The notes: generated by a model from the letters alone, not told the origin. Shown: positions 1 to 9,893, counted from the stretch's first letter. The stretch is 64,000 nt of DNA from Bin34 sp963422415 (GCA_963422415.1 OY729430.1:1550001-1614000); one strand, 5' to 3'. Numbers and translations: made by a program.

Positions 1-875
1 TCGCACGAAATTTTCTGCAGATGCCGGATCCCTTGGCGGAAGCCATACCCTACCCACAGCCCGTCGTCGGGCTGGGCCTCATGGGTCCAGAGCCAGTGGG
101 CCACTCCGTTCTTGTCAAAGCCCAAGAAGTGCGCCACGGCATTCGGGAACAAGGTCGGAGGGACGTAGCGACCCCCAAGGAGGCGCATTTTCCGTAGCCC
201 GCGCCGCGCCGCGTCCGACAGCTCGGGATCCAGGTAGAGACTCTGGCTCAGAATGTAAAGGATGCGTTCCCCGAGCGGGGATTTCAAGGCTGCCACTGCA
301 TCCAAGGCCTGCAGGCCCACCTCGCGCTGGCGGCTGTATGCCATTGTGTGCAGGAGATCTGCGGCATTCTTGACCTTCACGTGTGGCAGCAGATCCAGGA
401 TGTATTGCCGGTGCTGGGAATCCAGTTGCGCGAATTGCTCGGTGTACTCGATCAAGATGCCCGGGAACCGGCCTTGTGCGGCGAAGGCATCCTGCATGCT
501 GGACAGGATAACGCCGTCCACATCCGAGATGTCTTGTACAAATCCCGGATCCACCGGTCTGTGCAGGAAGTCCTGCAGGATGGTTACCGCGGCGAAACGC
601 GTATGGGCTGACAGCTCCTTGTTTAGCGTCTGCTGCAGCAGACGCTGTTCCGTGACGGGGCGAGGCAGCCGTTGGGCCAGAAGCCCCAATCCACCCCGCA
701 GCTGGCTGTCGGCTTCCGGCAGCAGTTGCAGCAGAGCGGTCAGCAACACGGGCGCTGGATAGCGCTCAAGAAGAGTCTCGGCCTTGTTCATCATCTCCGC
801 TTGCGAATCGGCATTCCCCAATTCCTGCAGGGCGATGGCTGCGCGCTCAACGAGGGACTGACGGCGAGGATTCAT
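1..875 (-). CDS. Unknown protein, 3'-truncated by the window edge
   Basis: The frame is open from an ATG at 875 to the left edge, giving 291 codons with no stop. It begins MNPRRQSLVERAAIALQELG. The visible part is rich in leucine, alanine and glutamine in amphipathic helical stretches (for example LLERYPAPVLLTALLQLLPE), which looks like an alpha-solenoid or HEAT-like protein. No catalytic motif or membrane segment is visible and I do not recognise the family. It is divergent from the oxidoreductase gene at 1193 across about 317 bp. The C-terminus lies outside the window, so the full length is unknown. That it is a real gene is supported by the uninterrupted frame and the even amino-acid use; the function is not assignable. 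Confidence 0.7.
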   Translation of the reverse strand, partial: MNPRRQSLVERAAIALQELGNADSQAEMMNKAETLLERYPAPVLLTALLQLLPEADSQLRGGLGLLAQRLPRPVTEQRLLQQTLNKELSAHTRFAAVTILQDFLHRPVDPGFVQDISDVDGVILSSMQDAFAAQGRFPGILIEYTEQFAQLDSQHRQYILDLLPHVKVKNAADLLHTMAYSRQREVGLQALDAVAALKSPLGERILYILSQSLYLDPELSDAARRGLRKMRLLGGRYVPPTLFPNAVAHFLGFDKNGVAHWLWTHEAQPDDGLWVGYGFRQGIRHLQKISC

Positions 876-1192
876 GGGAAGGCAGGTCAAATCAAAGGGT
901 CTCGGCACCATCTTAGCAATTGCCGGGCCATTACCGATAGCCGAAGCGCTGTCTGATTGCACACGGCGGACTGAGAGTGAGCTGCGCCCACACGGGGCAG
1001 GCCAATGTCCGCCCTGCTCTGGCACATTGGACACCTGCCGGAGAAATCCACCGGTGCCGCCTTGCAATGTAGGAACGGCCAATCCATTTTGCTGCCTCTG
1101 TGCTCCCCTGTGGACCATCCCTTCCGATTTGGCGGAAAGGGCAGTCGAACGCAGAATAAAGATCTCCCAACCAAGGAAAAGGAAACCTACCA
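876..1192. other. Divergent intergenic region
   Basis: Non-coding gap between two divergently oriented genes, so it should hold promoters for both. I see no convincing -35/-10 pair. A 16-bp word, CTGATTGCACACGGCG at 953-968, recurs exactly at 41776-41791 in another intergenic region, so it may be part of a dispersed repeat. The purine-rich run just before 1193 (AAGGAAAAGGAAA) supplies the ribosome binding site of the downstream gene. Confidence 0.5.
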
Positions 1193-2377
1193 ATGAAGAT
1201 CTATCGCGTAGCTCTGTTGGGCTGTGGTGGTCGGGGGCAGGCACACGGCCGCGCTTACAAGACTCATCCTCGCACGGAATTGGTGGCCGTCTGCGACCTG
1301 GACATGGTCCGTTTGGAGGCCGTGGGTCAGAAATTGGACATCTCGGCTCGGTATCAGGATCTGGATGCAATGCTGGAGCGGGAGCGGCCGGACATTGTGG
1401 CTATTCCCACCGCTACACAGTTCCATTTTCCCTTGGCCATGCGATGTCTGGAACGGGGCTGCCATGTCGATGTGGAAAAGCCTATCGCGGAGCATTTGGA
1501 GCAAGCGGACACGCTGATGGCCTGCGCACAGGAGCTAAACCTGGAAATAGCGGTCCATCACCAATGGCGGACCAGTCCAGCCATGACAGCTGTGCAGACG
1601 GCCTTGGCAGAAGGTCGCATTGGGGAGCTTCGATTCATGTATGCCAGCGGCAAGGGATATTACGGCGGATATGGCTTGCCCAATATCGGGACTCACCTGC
1701 TGAATCAGCTGTTCTCTCTGGCAGGCCGTGTGCGATCGGTCAGTGGCCATGTTCTGACGGATGGCAGGGCGATTACGCCGGCGGACGTGTTGCTGGCTCC
1801 CCACGGCATGGGCATCATGGCTGGCGAGGATGTAACGGCTCTGCTGGAATTCGAGAATGGGATTTGCGCCACGTTGCTCCAGCACCGCTTTGAACGCATA
1901 GATCTTGGCGCTCACGTGGTGGAAGTGTATGGCAGCGAGGGGCGACTGCTGTGGCGACCTCACGGGGCCTTCTGGCTGCCCGGTCCCAATATTCCGCCCG
2001 GTCCCAATCTGATTGAGTGGAACGAGACAAATGGTCAATGGGAATCGCTGCCTCTGGAAACGCCGTCTGGCTGGGAGGTGGGAATGGACTGCCATCTGGA
2101 TGAATTCGCCTTTGTAGACCAATATGTACAGGCCCTGGACGCGGGAACACACCATCCCTGCGATGGAGAAAGTGGACGCCACGTGCTGGAAGTCATCAAT
2201 GGCATCTATGCATCGGCCGTGGAGGGCTGCACAGTCACTCTGGCGGACATGAAACGCACCAACGCCTTGCGCGATTTCAGGGCTGCCCATGGACTTGACC
2301 CTGACCCGGAAGCGGGTCCCGTAGGGTATTGGGAGTTTCTGGCCCAAGAGGACGTCAGATTGGGTCGCGTCGCCTGA
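1193..2377 (+). CDS. Gfo/Idh/MocA family oxidoreductase
   Basis: A 394-residue NAD(P)-dependent sugar or inositol oxidoreductase-type protein. The N-terminal Rossmann fold starts at residue 3 with LLGCGGRGQAHGRAY, an acidic residue ends the second strand (VAVCDLD), and the family EKP signature is intact (VEKPIAEHLEQA, about residue 100), so cofactor binding and catalysis look possible. The C-terminal alpha/beta domain follows. The ATG at 1193 has a purine-rich site a few bases upstream and matches the family N-terminus. It is monocistronic: the next gene is convergent. The substrate cannot be told; such enzymes in sugar-scavenging bacteria usually act on hexoses, inositols or their keto derivatives. 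Confidence 0.9.
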   Translation: MKIYRVALLGCGGRGQAHGRAYKTHPRTELVAVCDLDMVRLEAVGQKLDISARYQDLDAMLERERPDIVAIPTATQFHFPLAMRCLERGCHVDVEKPIAEHLEQADTLMACAQELNLEIAVHHQWRTSPAMTAVQTALAEGRIGELRFMYASGKGYYGGYGLPNIGTHLLNQLFSLAGRVRSVSGHVLTDGRAITPADVLLAPHGMGIMAGEDVTALLEFENGICATLLQHRFERIDLGAHVVEVYGSEGRLLWRPHGAFWLPGPNIPPGPNLIEWNETNGQWESLPLETPSGWEVGMDCHLDEFAFVDQYVQALDAGTHHPCDGESGRHVLEVINGIYASAVEGCTVTLADMKRTNALRDFRAAHGLDPDPEAGPVGYWEFLAQEDVRLGRVA

Positions 2378-2782
2378 TGTCAGGGGTTCCCGCCTGCGCA
2401 GCGGCCTAGACGAGGCCCTGCCCAGGCAAACTGTGACATTGCTTCCATTCTTGACGCCTGTGTCGCTAGGGCCCCTGGAGTCGGATGGCCTGCATGCACC
2501 ATGCGACTGGGATGGCAGATCAAGACAGTGGACTGCGCCACTGCCGTCTCTCCCCGAGAGCATCCGCACCTCGTTTCGTCGGGAGTGCCCAGCCCCGGCG
2601 AGGATAAAGCCATCCTACTGCGGTGACGAAACAGGAGGCCGCGGACCAATTCAGAGAAGGAGCGAGGGGTCGGGAAAAGCTGCATGCTGTCAGCATGCAG
2701 CGACTGCACGGGACACAGGCAGGGCTGGGGATCCCCTTTCCCACGCTGAGATCCTCAAGGAAGGTGAAAATGCTGGGACCGT
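2378..2782. other. Convergent intergenic region
   Basis: About 400 bp between the 3' ends of the oxidoreductase and the ABC permease. No credible coding frame. The one clear structure is the perfect palindrome at 2679-2701, listed separately. Confidence 0.5.
2679..2701. repeat. Perfect 23-bp palindrome
   Basis: GCTGCATGCTG, one T, then CAGCATGCAGC: 11-bp arms with perfect complementarity around a single central base. There is no T-tract on either side. The near-zero loop argues against an intrinsic terminator and suits a dimeric-protein binding site or a cruciform. It lies between convergent genes, an odd place for an operator. Confidence 0.6.
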
Positions 2783-5700
2783 CTACTCGTAGCGCAAGGC
2801 TTCCGCGGGATAGATACGGGAGGCCTGCCATGCGGGCAGCAACGTGGAAAGAAGCGCCATGAGGTACGTGCCAATCAGCAGGCCGATTACGGAGAGCCAG
2901 GGAAAGGGGATGGCTTGCGGAATGACATCGGCAAACAGGAGTTCCATGAGTCCCTGTCCCAGCAGCCATCCCGTGGCTCCGCCAATCAAAATGCCACTGG
3001 CGGAAATGAAGCTCGACTCCAGCACGAAGATAATCGCCACGCTCCAGGGCTGGTAGCCAATGGAACGCAGCGTGCCAATTTGCTGGCGTCTTTCTAGGAC
3101 AGTGCGGCTGCTGATGACAGCCAGACCTGCCAAGCCCACCACCAGCCCCAAGGTGAAGAAGCCCCGGAACAGCCTCAAAATGTTGCGGGCCATGGAGCGG
3201 GCCATGTTGAACATGTCACGGAATACCGACACGTTCAGGCCACTGCTCAGCAAGGATTTCTCCAGAGCCTGGGCCGTCGCCCGAGCATCCGCATCCTCTG
3301 TCACCCTGACGAAATGTTGGTTCGGTACGACCGGTTTGCCGTTCAGCGCGTCCAGCAGCCTCTTGTTTACCTGCATGGGACCTGCATTGGTCGCTCCCGG
3401 CGTCTGGCCATCCTCCAGTATGCCAATGATCTGGACTACGGAGACGGTCTCGGCTGCCGTTCCCTCGGCCGTCAGGGCAAAGCGCGCGTCAGACAACTCC
3501 GCATCCAGATCCAGAGGATGGTCTCGGGTGAGGATGGCCACGTCGTCTCTTTCCACCAGCGCCTGCCAGATATCGGCATCGGTGGGAAAACCTGGAGCTC
3601 TTTGGCTGAAGCCGTATATGGTGGCAACCTGGGTCGCGTAACCGGCGTCAATGCCCACCGCGGAGAAATAGCTCTCCGAATGCGTGGGGGCTGATGCCGG
3701 ACGCGTCGTGATCCGCAACCTGGATACGGATCCCATGGCGGCAATGGCCTCTGTCGGGAAATCCGGGCGATCGGCGGCCTCCGCACGTAAATCGATCACC
3801 GGATCGAAAGCGCTGAGAAGACCTGGAGTCAGAGTCAGGTCAAACCCGCCCGTCACCTCCACGCCGGGATTGGCCACGGATTCGGTCGATTGAATGAATT
3901 GTGTCATGACGACGACAGAGGTAATGACCATCGAAAAAAGCAGCATGGTCACACCGGTACGAAAGCGGTGATTCAGAGGATAGGCAATGGCCAGATGAAT
4001 CGCGGGCGCCATCCAGCCTATGCCCGTACCCAGCTGTCCTATGCCGCGCGCCAGCAGTTGAGCGATGCCCATGATGGCCAGAATGGCGCCGATCAGGATG
4101 CTGGGGCCAGAGAAAAGGAAGAAGGTCAGCAATTCCTCCGCTTCATACGTTTGCACCGAGCCGCGGAGCCAAGGCAGGGCCCAGATGCCCAGCAACCCGA
4201 ATCCCAGCAACGCGGACATCCCTTGGCGACGTGCCATCAGGGAAAGCGCTGTCTGGTCCAGTCCGACATGCACCAGCAGGGCACTCCCGCTCAACAGCAA
4301 GGTCTCATACAGTTGCGGCGAAAGCAAGGCATTGCCAGAGTACAGGGGCCAAAAGCGGCCTGTGCCTCCCGCCAGCAGCAGAATCCCCAGAGTCAGGCGC
4401 ACCAGCAGGAAAATGCGGCCTTGGGACTTGAGACGCGACGTCTCTTCCAGCTCGCGAATGGCGGCCACGATGTTCATGCGGCTGACGCGCCATGAAGAGA
4501 AAATCACGACGATACCCGTGATAATCACTCCTAGGCAATACGCGATCGTCAGGGAGGCAGGGGTCACGGACCAGCGCAGGTTGAACAATTGATCCAGTCC
4601 GCTCAGCTGTTGACCCAGGCCCGTAAACAGACCGCTGACCATCCCCACCATGCTGTACGCCACCAGCAAGCCCAGCCCCAGCCCCAGCAGGGCGGCGGCC
4701 AGATCGTAAAGCATGCCTTCCGTAATGAACATTTGCACTATTTGTCCGCGGGACATGCCCATCGCGCGCAAGATTCCCAGCTCCCGCTGCCGCTCAGCCG
4801 CCAACATGACGAAGATCAGGAATATCAGAATTGCACCCGCCATGATGGACAGGGAGCCAGGAAACCAGAACACGCCGCTAAAGGCTACACCGGCAATCTG
4901 GATGCCACGGAGAGCGAACCGCTTGTTCAGTGGCATCAACACCTCGAAGTCGTTCAGATTTTGCAAGGCGACGCGCAGGGTCTCGCGCTCGCTCGCGGGC
5001 AAAGGCAACTCTTGAATCAAGTTCCTGACTTCGGGATTGCCCAAGGCCACGCGCAGATTCTCCTGGGTTACGGCATCCGGTTCGTTTCCCGATGCCGTTG
5101 TGTCTAGGTAGGTGTCCAGGTAGCCCAGATGCTCTTCGAGTTTGCCTGCCTCCAGCCCCAAGAACCCAGCGAAGGCCCTCTCAATGGGATCGTCCCGACT
5201 CGGGACATCGCCGTCTGACGGGTCCCATGCACGAATGGCCTGCACCGCAGTCGGGTTCTGCAGCGCGGCTTGGACAACGGCCAGGTGTTCCGCGTTGAAG
5301 GCTTGGGTCTGCAGAATGCGATGGACGGCATCCGTGTTGTTAATGCCCGTCAGTTCATCCCCGGCGTTGGATACGAGTGCAGCGTTGATGCGGTCCGACA
5401 TGAAGAGGAGTTTCTGGGCCTCTTCGAGCTCCAGGACGATCACGGGCACCAAGGGAGCCAAAGGTCCAGCTTGCTTGACAATGGCCTGCACGCGGAAACG
5501 CAAGGGAATGGGGCCGATGAACGCTTCCAGCACGTCACCTGGCTGAGCATCCAGTTGGACTGCTCCCACTTGGCTGAGGAAAACTTCCCCCTGTCGTACT
5601 TGCAGGCCCACAGGGTTCAAGATCCGCTCCACGTCGGTGGCCAATGTGTTCAGGTTGAACGACGCGAAGACATTGGAAGAGATCAGCGGGGCGCCGGCCG

Positions 5701-6700
5701 GACCGCTCAAGGACGGCAGTGCAATGGGCTCTGCAGGATCAAGGCCGAATTCCAACAGCATGTCGCGTGTGAGGCCCAAGCCTTCCAGGCTCAGAACCTC
5801 GATGCCTTGCTCCTCCAGCAACGCGGTGTCCACCCCCAGATTCTTGAGGGTCGCCGTTTCAAGGGCCAGGTCGTCCAGCGTGAACGAGAGGCCATCCGGC
5901 TGCGAAAGCAACGCAATGCCCGCCACGGCAATCGTGGCGACTTGGGCGGCATCCATGGGTTCCAAACCTGCCGCCTCGGCCACCTGGCTGATCTGTGCCT
6001 GCGCCGTATTCAAGGCGGTGGAGAAGGCTGCGAAAACATCTCCGATTCCGGGATCCAGCTCCGCAATGCTGACGGGGTGGTCCGTCTCGTCATACAGACC
6101 GAACTTCTCTTCGTAAGAATCATCCACCGCGAAAATGAACCCCAACGGTTCGCCTTGTCCCGAATCCATATTGCGAATGATGGTGGGAAAGAAAATGACT
6201 CCCGAAAGCCCGTCGATCAGAGCTTCGCCTTCCGTGGCCTGCTGCAGCTCCAAGTACCGTTCCTGATCGATGCCGGGCAGCCCGTCCTGCAGCAATTGCA
6301 GGATGGTCTGCAAGTCGCCCGCGGCCAGCCCGGTCACCAGATCGTTGATCTCCGCGTCTGCGGCGCTGGCATCCGGGTCGATGTCGCCACTGTTCGAAAG
6401 AGACAGGAGGGCCTGCAGGAATGGCGGAGACACCACTTGATCAATTTGGCCATAGGCCTCCACGACCTGGCGCTGCAGCGAATGGTTGAGGGTGTCGCCG
6501 AGACTCAGGGACGTGATGAAAATGGTGGTGCTCATGGTCAGTCCGATGACAATGAAGACCGACTGCAATGGACGTCGGGGAATATTGCGGGCCCCGATGC
6601 GGGAGAGTATGGGACGCCGCAGGGCCAGCATCGTCAGACCTCCCAGCAGAAGCGCCAACGCGACAATGAATCCCAAGGCAATGGAGTTCAGGAGTTCCAT
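2783..6700 (-). CDS. ABC transporter permease, double-FtsX (MacB/LolE-type), 1305 aa
   Basis: Large membrane component of an ABC exporter. It has one N-terminal transmembrane helix (about 8-27) followed by a short ARNIPRRPL cytoplasmic segment, a large extracytoplasmic domain to about residue 610, and a first FtsX module with three or more helices and the cytoplasmic loop RQRELGILRAMGMSRGQI. More helices and a second extracytoplasmic domain follow, then a C-terminal FtsX module with loop RRQQIGTLRSIGY. Roughly two permeases' worth of FtsX is fused in one chain, about twice MacB length. Its ATG at 6700 lies 23 bp after the stop of the ATPase gene, so the two are co-transcribed. The family moves lipids, lipoproteins, peptides or drugs by mechanotransmission; the cargo here is unknown. 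Confidence 0.9.
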   Translation of the reverse strand: MELLNSIALGFIVALALLLGGLTMLALRRPILSRIGARNIPRRPLQSVFIVIGLTMSTTIFITSLSLGDTLNHSLQRQVVEAYGQIDQVVSPPFLQALLSLSNSGDIDPDASAADAEINDLVTGLAAGDLQTILQLLQDGLPGIDQERYLELQQATEGEALIDGLSGVIFFPTIIRNMDSGQGEPLGFIFAVDDSYEEKFGLYDETDHPVSIAELDPGIGDVFAAFSTALNTAQAQISQVAEAAGLEPMDAAQVATIAVAGIALLSQPDGLSFTLDDLALETATLKNLGVDTALLEEQGIEVLSLEGLGLTRDMLLEFGLDPAEPIALPSLSGPAGAPLISSNVFASFNLNTLATDVERILNPVGLQVRQGEVFLSQVGAVQLDAQPGDVLEAFIGPIPLRFRVQAIVKQAGPLAPLVPVIVLELEEAQKLLFMSDRINAALVSNAGDELTGINNTDAVHRILQTQAFNAEHLAVVQAALQNPTAVQAIRAWDPSDGDVPSRDDPIERAFAGFLGLEAGKLEEHLGYLDTYLDTTASGNEPDAVTQENLRVALGNPEVRNLIQELPLPASERETLRVALQNLNDFEVLMPLNKRFALRGIQIAGVAFSGVFWFPGSLSIMAGAILIFLIFVMLAAERQRELGILRAMGMSRGQIVQMFITEGMLYDLAAALLGLGLGLLVAYSMVGMVSGLFTGLGQQLSGLDQLFNLRWSVTPASLTIAYCLGVIITGIVVIFSSWRVSRMNIVAAIRELEETSRLKSQGRIFLLVRLTLGILLLAGGTGRFWPLYSGNALLSPQLYETLLLSGSALLVHVGLDQTALSLMARRQGMSALLGFGLLGIWALPWLRGSVQTYEAEELLTFFLFSGPSILIGAILAIMGIAQLLARGIGQLGTGIGWMAPAIHLAIAYPLNHRFRTGVTMLLFSMVITSVVVMTQFIQSTESVANPGVEVTGGFDLTLTPGLLSAFDPVIDLRAEAADRPDFPTEAIAAMGSVSRLRITTRPASAPTHSESYFSAVGIDAGYATQVATIYGFSQRAPGFPTDADIWQALVERDDVAILTRDHPLDLDAELSDARFALTAEGTAAETVSVVQIIGILEDGQTPGATNAGPMQVNKRLLDALNGKPVVPNQHFVRVTEDADARATAQALEKSLLSSGLNVSVFRDMFNMARSMARNILRLFRGFFTLGLVVGLAGLAVISSRTVLERRQQIGTLRSIGYQPWSVAIIFVLESSFISASGILIGGATGWLLGQGLMELLFADVIPQAIPFPWLSVIGLLIGTYLMALLSTLLPAWQASRIYPAEALRYE

Positions 6701-6723
6701 GGGAAAGGCCCCGCGGCGACCAT

Positions 6724-7491
6724 TTACGCGGCCGGCGTTTCTGGCTCGGCCGCGTTGGGATCGTCTTGGTCTTGGTCCGCGGGCACGATACGGCCATTTT
6801 GCATGCGCACAATCCAGTCACACCGCTCGCTGACCAGGGAATCGTGGGTGACGACCACCAGGGTCTGGTCGAGGGATTGGTTGAGGTCGCGCAGCAGCGC
6901 CAGAACCTCCTTGGATGTGTCTTCGTCCAGATTGCCGGTGGGTTCGTCGGCCCATAGGATGGCGGGCTGATTGACCAGAGCGCGGGCGATGGCCACTCTT
7001 TGGCGCTGCCCGCCGGACAGCTGGGCCGGTAAATGGGCAATGCGATCCTCCAGCCCCACCTGTGCCAAGACCCCGCGGGCCCGGGTGCGGGCTTGGCTTG
7101 CCTGGAGACCGGTGACCAATAGCGGCAACTCCACATTCTCCGCCGCGGACAGGACGGGCAGCAGGTTGAACGTTTGGAAAATGAACCCCATCTGGCGGGC
7201 GCGATACGCCGTGCGTTGCCGGTCGTTCATGCGCGCCAAAGACTGTCCTGCGATCTGCACCGCCCCGGCGTCAAAGCTGTCCAGACCGGAGAGACAGTTG
7301 AGCAAGGTCGTCTTGCCGCAGCCAGAGGGGCCCATCACGGCAACCATTTCGCCGGAGGAGATCGAAAGCGTGATGCCCTGCAGGGCCGGCACTTTCTCTT
7401 CCCCCATGACGTAGCTCTTGTGTACATCCCGGGCTTCAATGATAGGGGGCACGACGCACTCCGTAGGGCAGGGCGAGCCTGACTCGCACAT
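6724..7491 (-). CDS. ABC transporter ATP-binding protein (MacB/LolD-type)
   Basis: ATPase that powers the downstream double-FtsX permease. Walker A is GPSGCGKTT, the signature is LSGGQRQRVAIARAL, Walker B is ILWADEPTGNLD, and the H-loop is VVVTHDS. The protein is 255 aa from the ATG at 7491. A GTG at 7452 is a credible alternative because it has ACGGAG 6 bases upstream and the core family starts about there (IIEARDVHKSY). The frame stays open further upstream, across the tRNA-Asp region, but that is clearly non-coding. The gene is first in a two-gene operon, 23 bp before the permease. Confidence 0.92.
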   Translation of the reverse strand: MCESGSPCPTECVVPPIIEARDVHKSYVMGEEKVPALQGITLSISSGEMVAVMGPSGCGKTTLLNCLSGLDSFDAGAVQIAGQSLARMNDRQRTAYRARQMGFIFQTFNLLPVLSAAENVELPLLVTGLQASQARTRARGVLAQVGLEDRIAHLPAQLSGGQRQRVAIARALVNQPAILWADEPTGNLDEDTSKEVLALLRDLNQSLDQTLVVVTHDSLVSERCDWIVRMQNGRIVPADQDQDDPNAAEPETPAA

Positions 7492-7723
7492 GAAGAGGAC
7501 TAGTCTACTAGACACAGGGGGTTTGTTCTGGGGGTAGCGCCCCTCCGCGTAATGCAAGGTCCACGATACGCTGCCACCTTGGGGAGCCGACTTGCTGGCC
7601 TTGGGACCTTGGGATCCAACGCACATCTTGCACCAATGTCGGATGCCGTGGCCAAATCCATTGCCTCTACGGGGGCCTGTCTTGACTATATCGTGGCCCT
7701 GTAATACCATGTTGGAACTGCAG

Positions 7724-7797
<74 letters not shown>

Positions 7798-7803
7798 TCT
7801 AGA

Positions 7804-7832
7804 GCAAAGGGATCTCTTGGAGATCCCTTTGC
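7804..7832. terminator. Strong hairpin shared by convergent tRNA-Asp and nadE
   Basis: GCAAAGGGATCTC (7804-7816) and GAGATCCCTTTGC (7820-7832) are perfect 13-bp arms around a 3-nt loop. It sits between the 3' ends of tRNA-Asp (+) and nadE (-), so one element may end both transcripts. No long T-run follows on the + strand, so its strength as an intrinsic terminator is inferred from the stem. Confidence 0.7.
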
Positions 7833-7841
7833 TTCCCGTGA

Positions 7842-9893
7842 CTAAATCGGCACGTTGCGTTCCAGTTCTTCCAGCCAGGCTTGCGCCGACCCGTCGCTGG
7901 GCGCACGCCAGTCGCCTCTGGGTGATAGGGAACCCCCCGACCCTACTTTGGGGCCATTCGGGATGGCTGATCGCTTGAATTGCGACAGCTGAAAGAAGCG
8001 CACCAGAAAGACCCGCAACCATTTGCGGATCTCGACAAGACTGTATTCATTGCGCTTTTCTGCCGGGATGAATTCGGGCCAGTTTCCGGATTCCCTGTTA
8101 CCCCAGGCATGGAGGGCCAGAAAGGCGACTTTGGAAGGGGCAAATCCGTATCGAGAGATGTAGTACAGATGAAAGTCCTGCAACTCAAACGGCCCGATGG
8201 TTTCCTCGCTGCGCTGCGCCGGCTGGGCATTGTCTCCGTTTTCATGCGGGATAAGCTCTGGCGATATTTCCGTGTCCAAGATGCGCTGCAACACGTGGCA
8301 AGTGGCCGGGTCGAACAGTCGGGAGTGGATGGACCAGCGAACAAGATGCTGCACCAGGGTCTTGGGTACCGAACTGTTGACGTTGTAGTGGCTCATCTGA
8401 TCTCCCACTCCATACGTGGACCAGCCCAAGGCAAGCTCGCTCAGGTCTCCGGTGCCCAAGACTAGGGCATTTTGGTGGTTGGCCAAGCGAAAAAGATGCG
8501 ATGTCCGTTCCCCCGCCTGAACGTTTTCGAAAGTGGTGTCGTACTCCGGCTCTTCCGCGGCAAAAGGATGTCCCAGATCGCGAAACATCTGCATGGCGGA
8601 GGGCCTGATATCGATCTCGTGGGCCGTGACCTGCAGGGATCGCATGAGTTCGTGTGCATTGGCGCGGGTGCCGGCGCTGGTGGCAAAGCCCGGCATCGTG
8701 TAGGCCAAGACATGGGTACGTGGCAGCTCCAGGCGGTCCATGGTGCGGGCAGCCACAATCAGGGCCTGCGTAGAGTCCAGTCCGCCGGAGATGCCCACCA
8801 CCACTTTCTTGATGCCGGTGGCCTCGAGGCGTTGGGCCAGACCCGAAATCTGGATCTGATATACCTCGTCGGCTCGTCGGCTGCGTTGGGCCGAGTCGCT
8901 GGGTACATAGGGAAAGCGCTCTATCGCTCTATGCAGCGAGGTGGCCTGTAGGGGGGGCGTCCAGGCGAATTCAACCTTGCGGATGCGCGCGAGGGCTTTC
9001 CGGTGAACTTCCCTGCTGTCTCCGAAGCTGGTGAGTCGCATGCGGTCCTGCAGCAATTGGCGACAGTCCACATCCGCATAGGTGATGTGTCCTTCGCTCT
9101 GGAATCTCGCCGACTCCGCCAGAAGCCGCCCATTCTCGTAGATCAGGGCATGGCCATCCCAAGCCAAGTCCGTGGTGGACTCGCCGCTGCCCGCAGCCGA
9201 GTACAGATAGGCCGCCACGCACTTGCCGGAATGGGAGGAACACAGCAGCTTCCGATAGTCCTCCTTGCCCACCGTGACATTGCTGGCCGAGAGATTGGTC
9301 AGGATCGTGGCTCCGCCCAAGGCGGCAAAGGAGCTGGGCGGAATGGGAGTCCAGACATCTTCACAGATTTCCGCGTGAAAGGTGAAGGCGGACATCGAGG
9401 ATGCCTGGAATATCAGCTGTGCGCCAAAGGGAGCCGTTTGACGGCAGAGATTGACTTCGGCCAAGTCGGCATGGTGGGCCGTGACGAAGTGCCTTTTTTC
9501 GTAAAACTCCCTGTAGTTGGGAAGGTAGCTCTTGGGGATTACGCCCAGCGCCTGTCCAGCATGAAAAATGACGGCACAATTGAACAGCTGGCCGTGGAAG
9601 GACAGCGGAGCCCCTACGATGCCAATCGTGGACAGTTGGCGGCTGGCCTCCAAGATGCGGGCCAGGCCCCGTCTGACTCCTGTCAGCAGGGCCTCTTGCT
9701 GAAGCAGGTCGTCAATGCTGTAGCCGGAGATGCCCAACTCGGGAAAAAGAGCCAGAGCGACTCCTTGGGAATGGCATGTCTCCAACATGGATACCGTCTG
9801 CTGTGCATTGAAGCCGGGATCGGCCAGGCGGATGCGCGGGACACAGACGGCCACCCTCACAAATCCGTGATCGTAGACTGAACTGAAATTCAA
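7842..9893 (-). CDS. nadE: Glutamine-dependent NAD+ synthetase
   Basis: Last step of NAD biosynthesis: amidation of deamido-NAD+ with glutamine and ATP. It is 683 aa, the length of the mycobacterial-type bifunctional enzyme. The N-terminal nitrilase-fold glutaminase has the Glu-Lys-Cys triad at E52 (FPELGISGY), K121 (IPKSYLPNY) and C177 (HAEICEDVW). The C-terminal synthetase domain has the PP-loop GISGGLDSTQ. Translation starts at a TTG (9893), accepted because MNFSSVYDHGFVRVAVC aligns with the family N-terminus residue for residue. It stands alone and is convergent with tRNA-Asp. Confidence 0.95.
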   Translation of the reverse strand: MNFSSVYDHGFVRVAVCVPRIRLADPGFNAQQTVSMLETCHSQGVALALFPELGISGYSIDDLLQQEALLTGVRRGLARILEASRQLSTIGIVGAPLSFHGQLFNCAVIFHAGQALGVIPKSYLPNYREFYEKRHFVTAHHADLAEVNLCRQTAPFGAQLIFQASSMSAFTFHAEICEDVWTPIPPSSFAALGGATILTNLSASNVTVGKEDYRKLLCSSHSGKCVAAYLYSAAGSGESTTDLAWDGHALIYENGRLLAESARFQSEGHITYADVDCRQLLQDRMRLTSFGDSREVHRKALARIRKVEFAWTPPLQATSLHRAIERFPYVPSDSAQRSRRADEVYQIQISGLAQRLEATGIKKVVVGISGGLDSTQALIVAARTMDRLELPRTHVLAYTMPGFATSAGTRANAHELMRSLQVTAHEIDIRPSAMQMFRDLGHPFAAEEPEYDTTFENVQAGERTSHLFRLANHQNALVLGTGDLSELALGWSTYGVGDQMSHYNVNSSVPKTLVQHLVRWSIHSRLFDPATCHVLQRILDTEISPELIPHENGDNAQPAQRSEETIGPFELQDFHLYYISRYGFAPSKVAFLALHAWGNRESGNWPEFIPAEKRNEYSLVEIRKWLRVFLVRFFQLSQFKRSAIPNGPKVGSGGSLSPRGDWRAPSDGSAQAWLEELERNVPI

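Noticed and set aside
1535..2569. Long minus-strand frame opposite the first Gfo/Idh gene
   Set aside because: Shadow of a high-GC coding sequence; composition is not protein-like and there is no ribosome binding site.
5270..6970. 566-codon plus-strand frame opposite the ABC permease
   Set aside because: Antisense shadow rich in Gln, His and Arg; spans the end of a second gene and has no recognisable domain.
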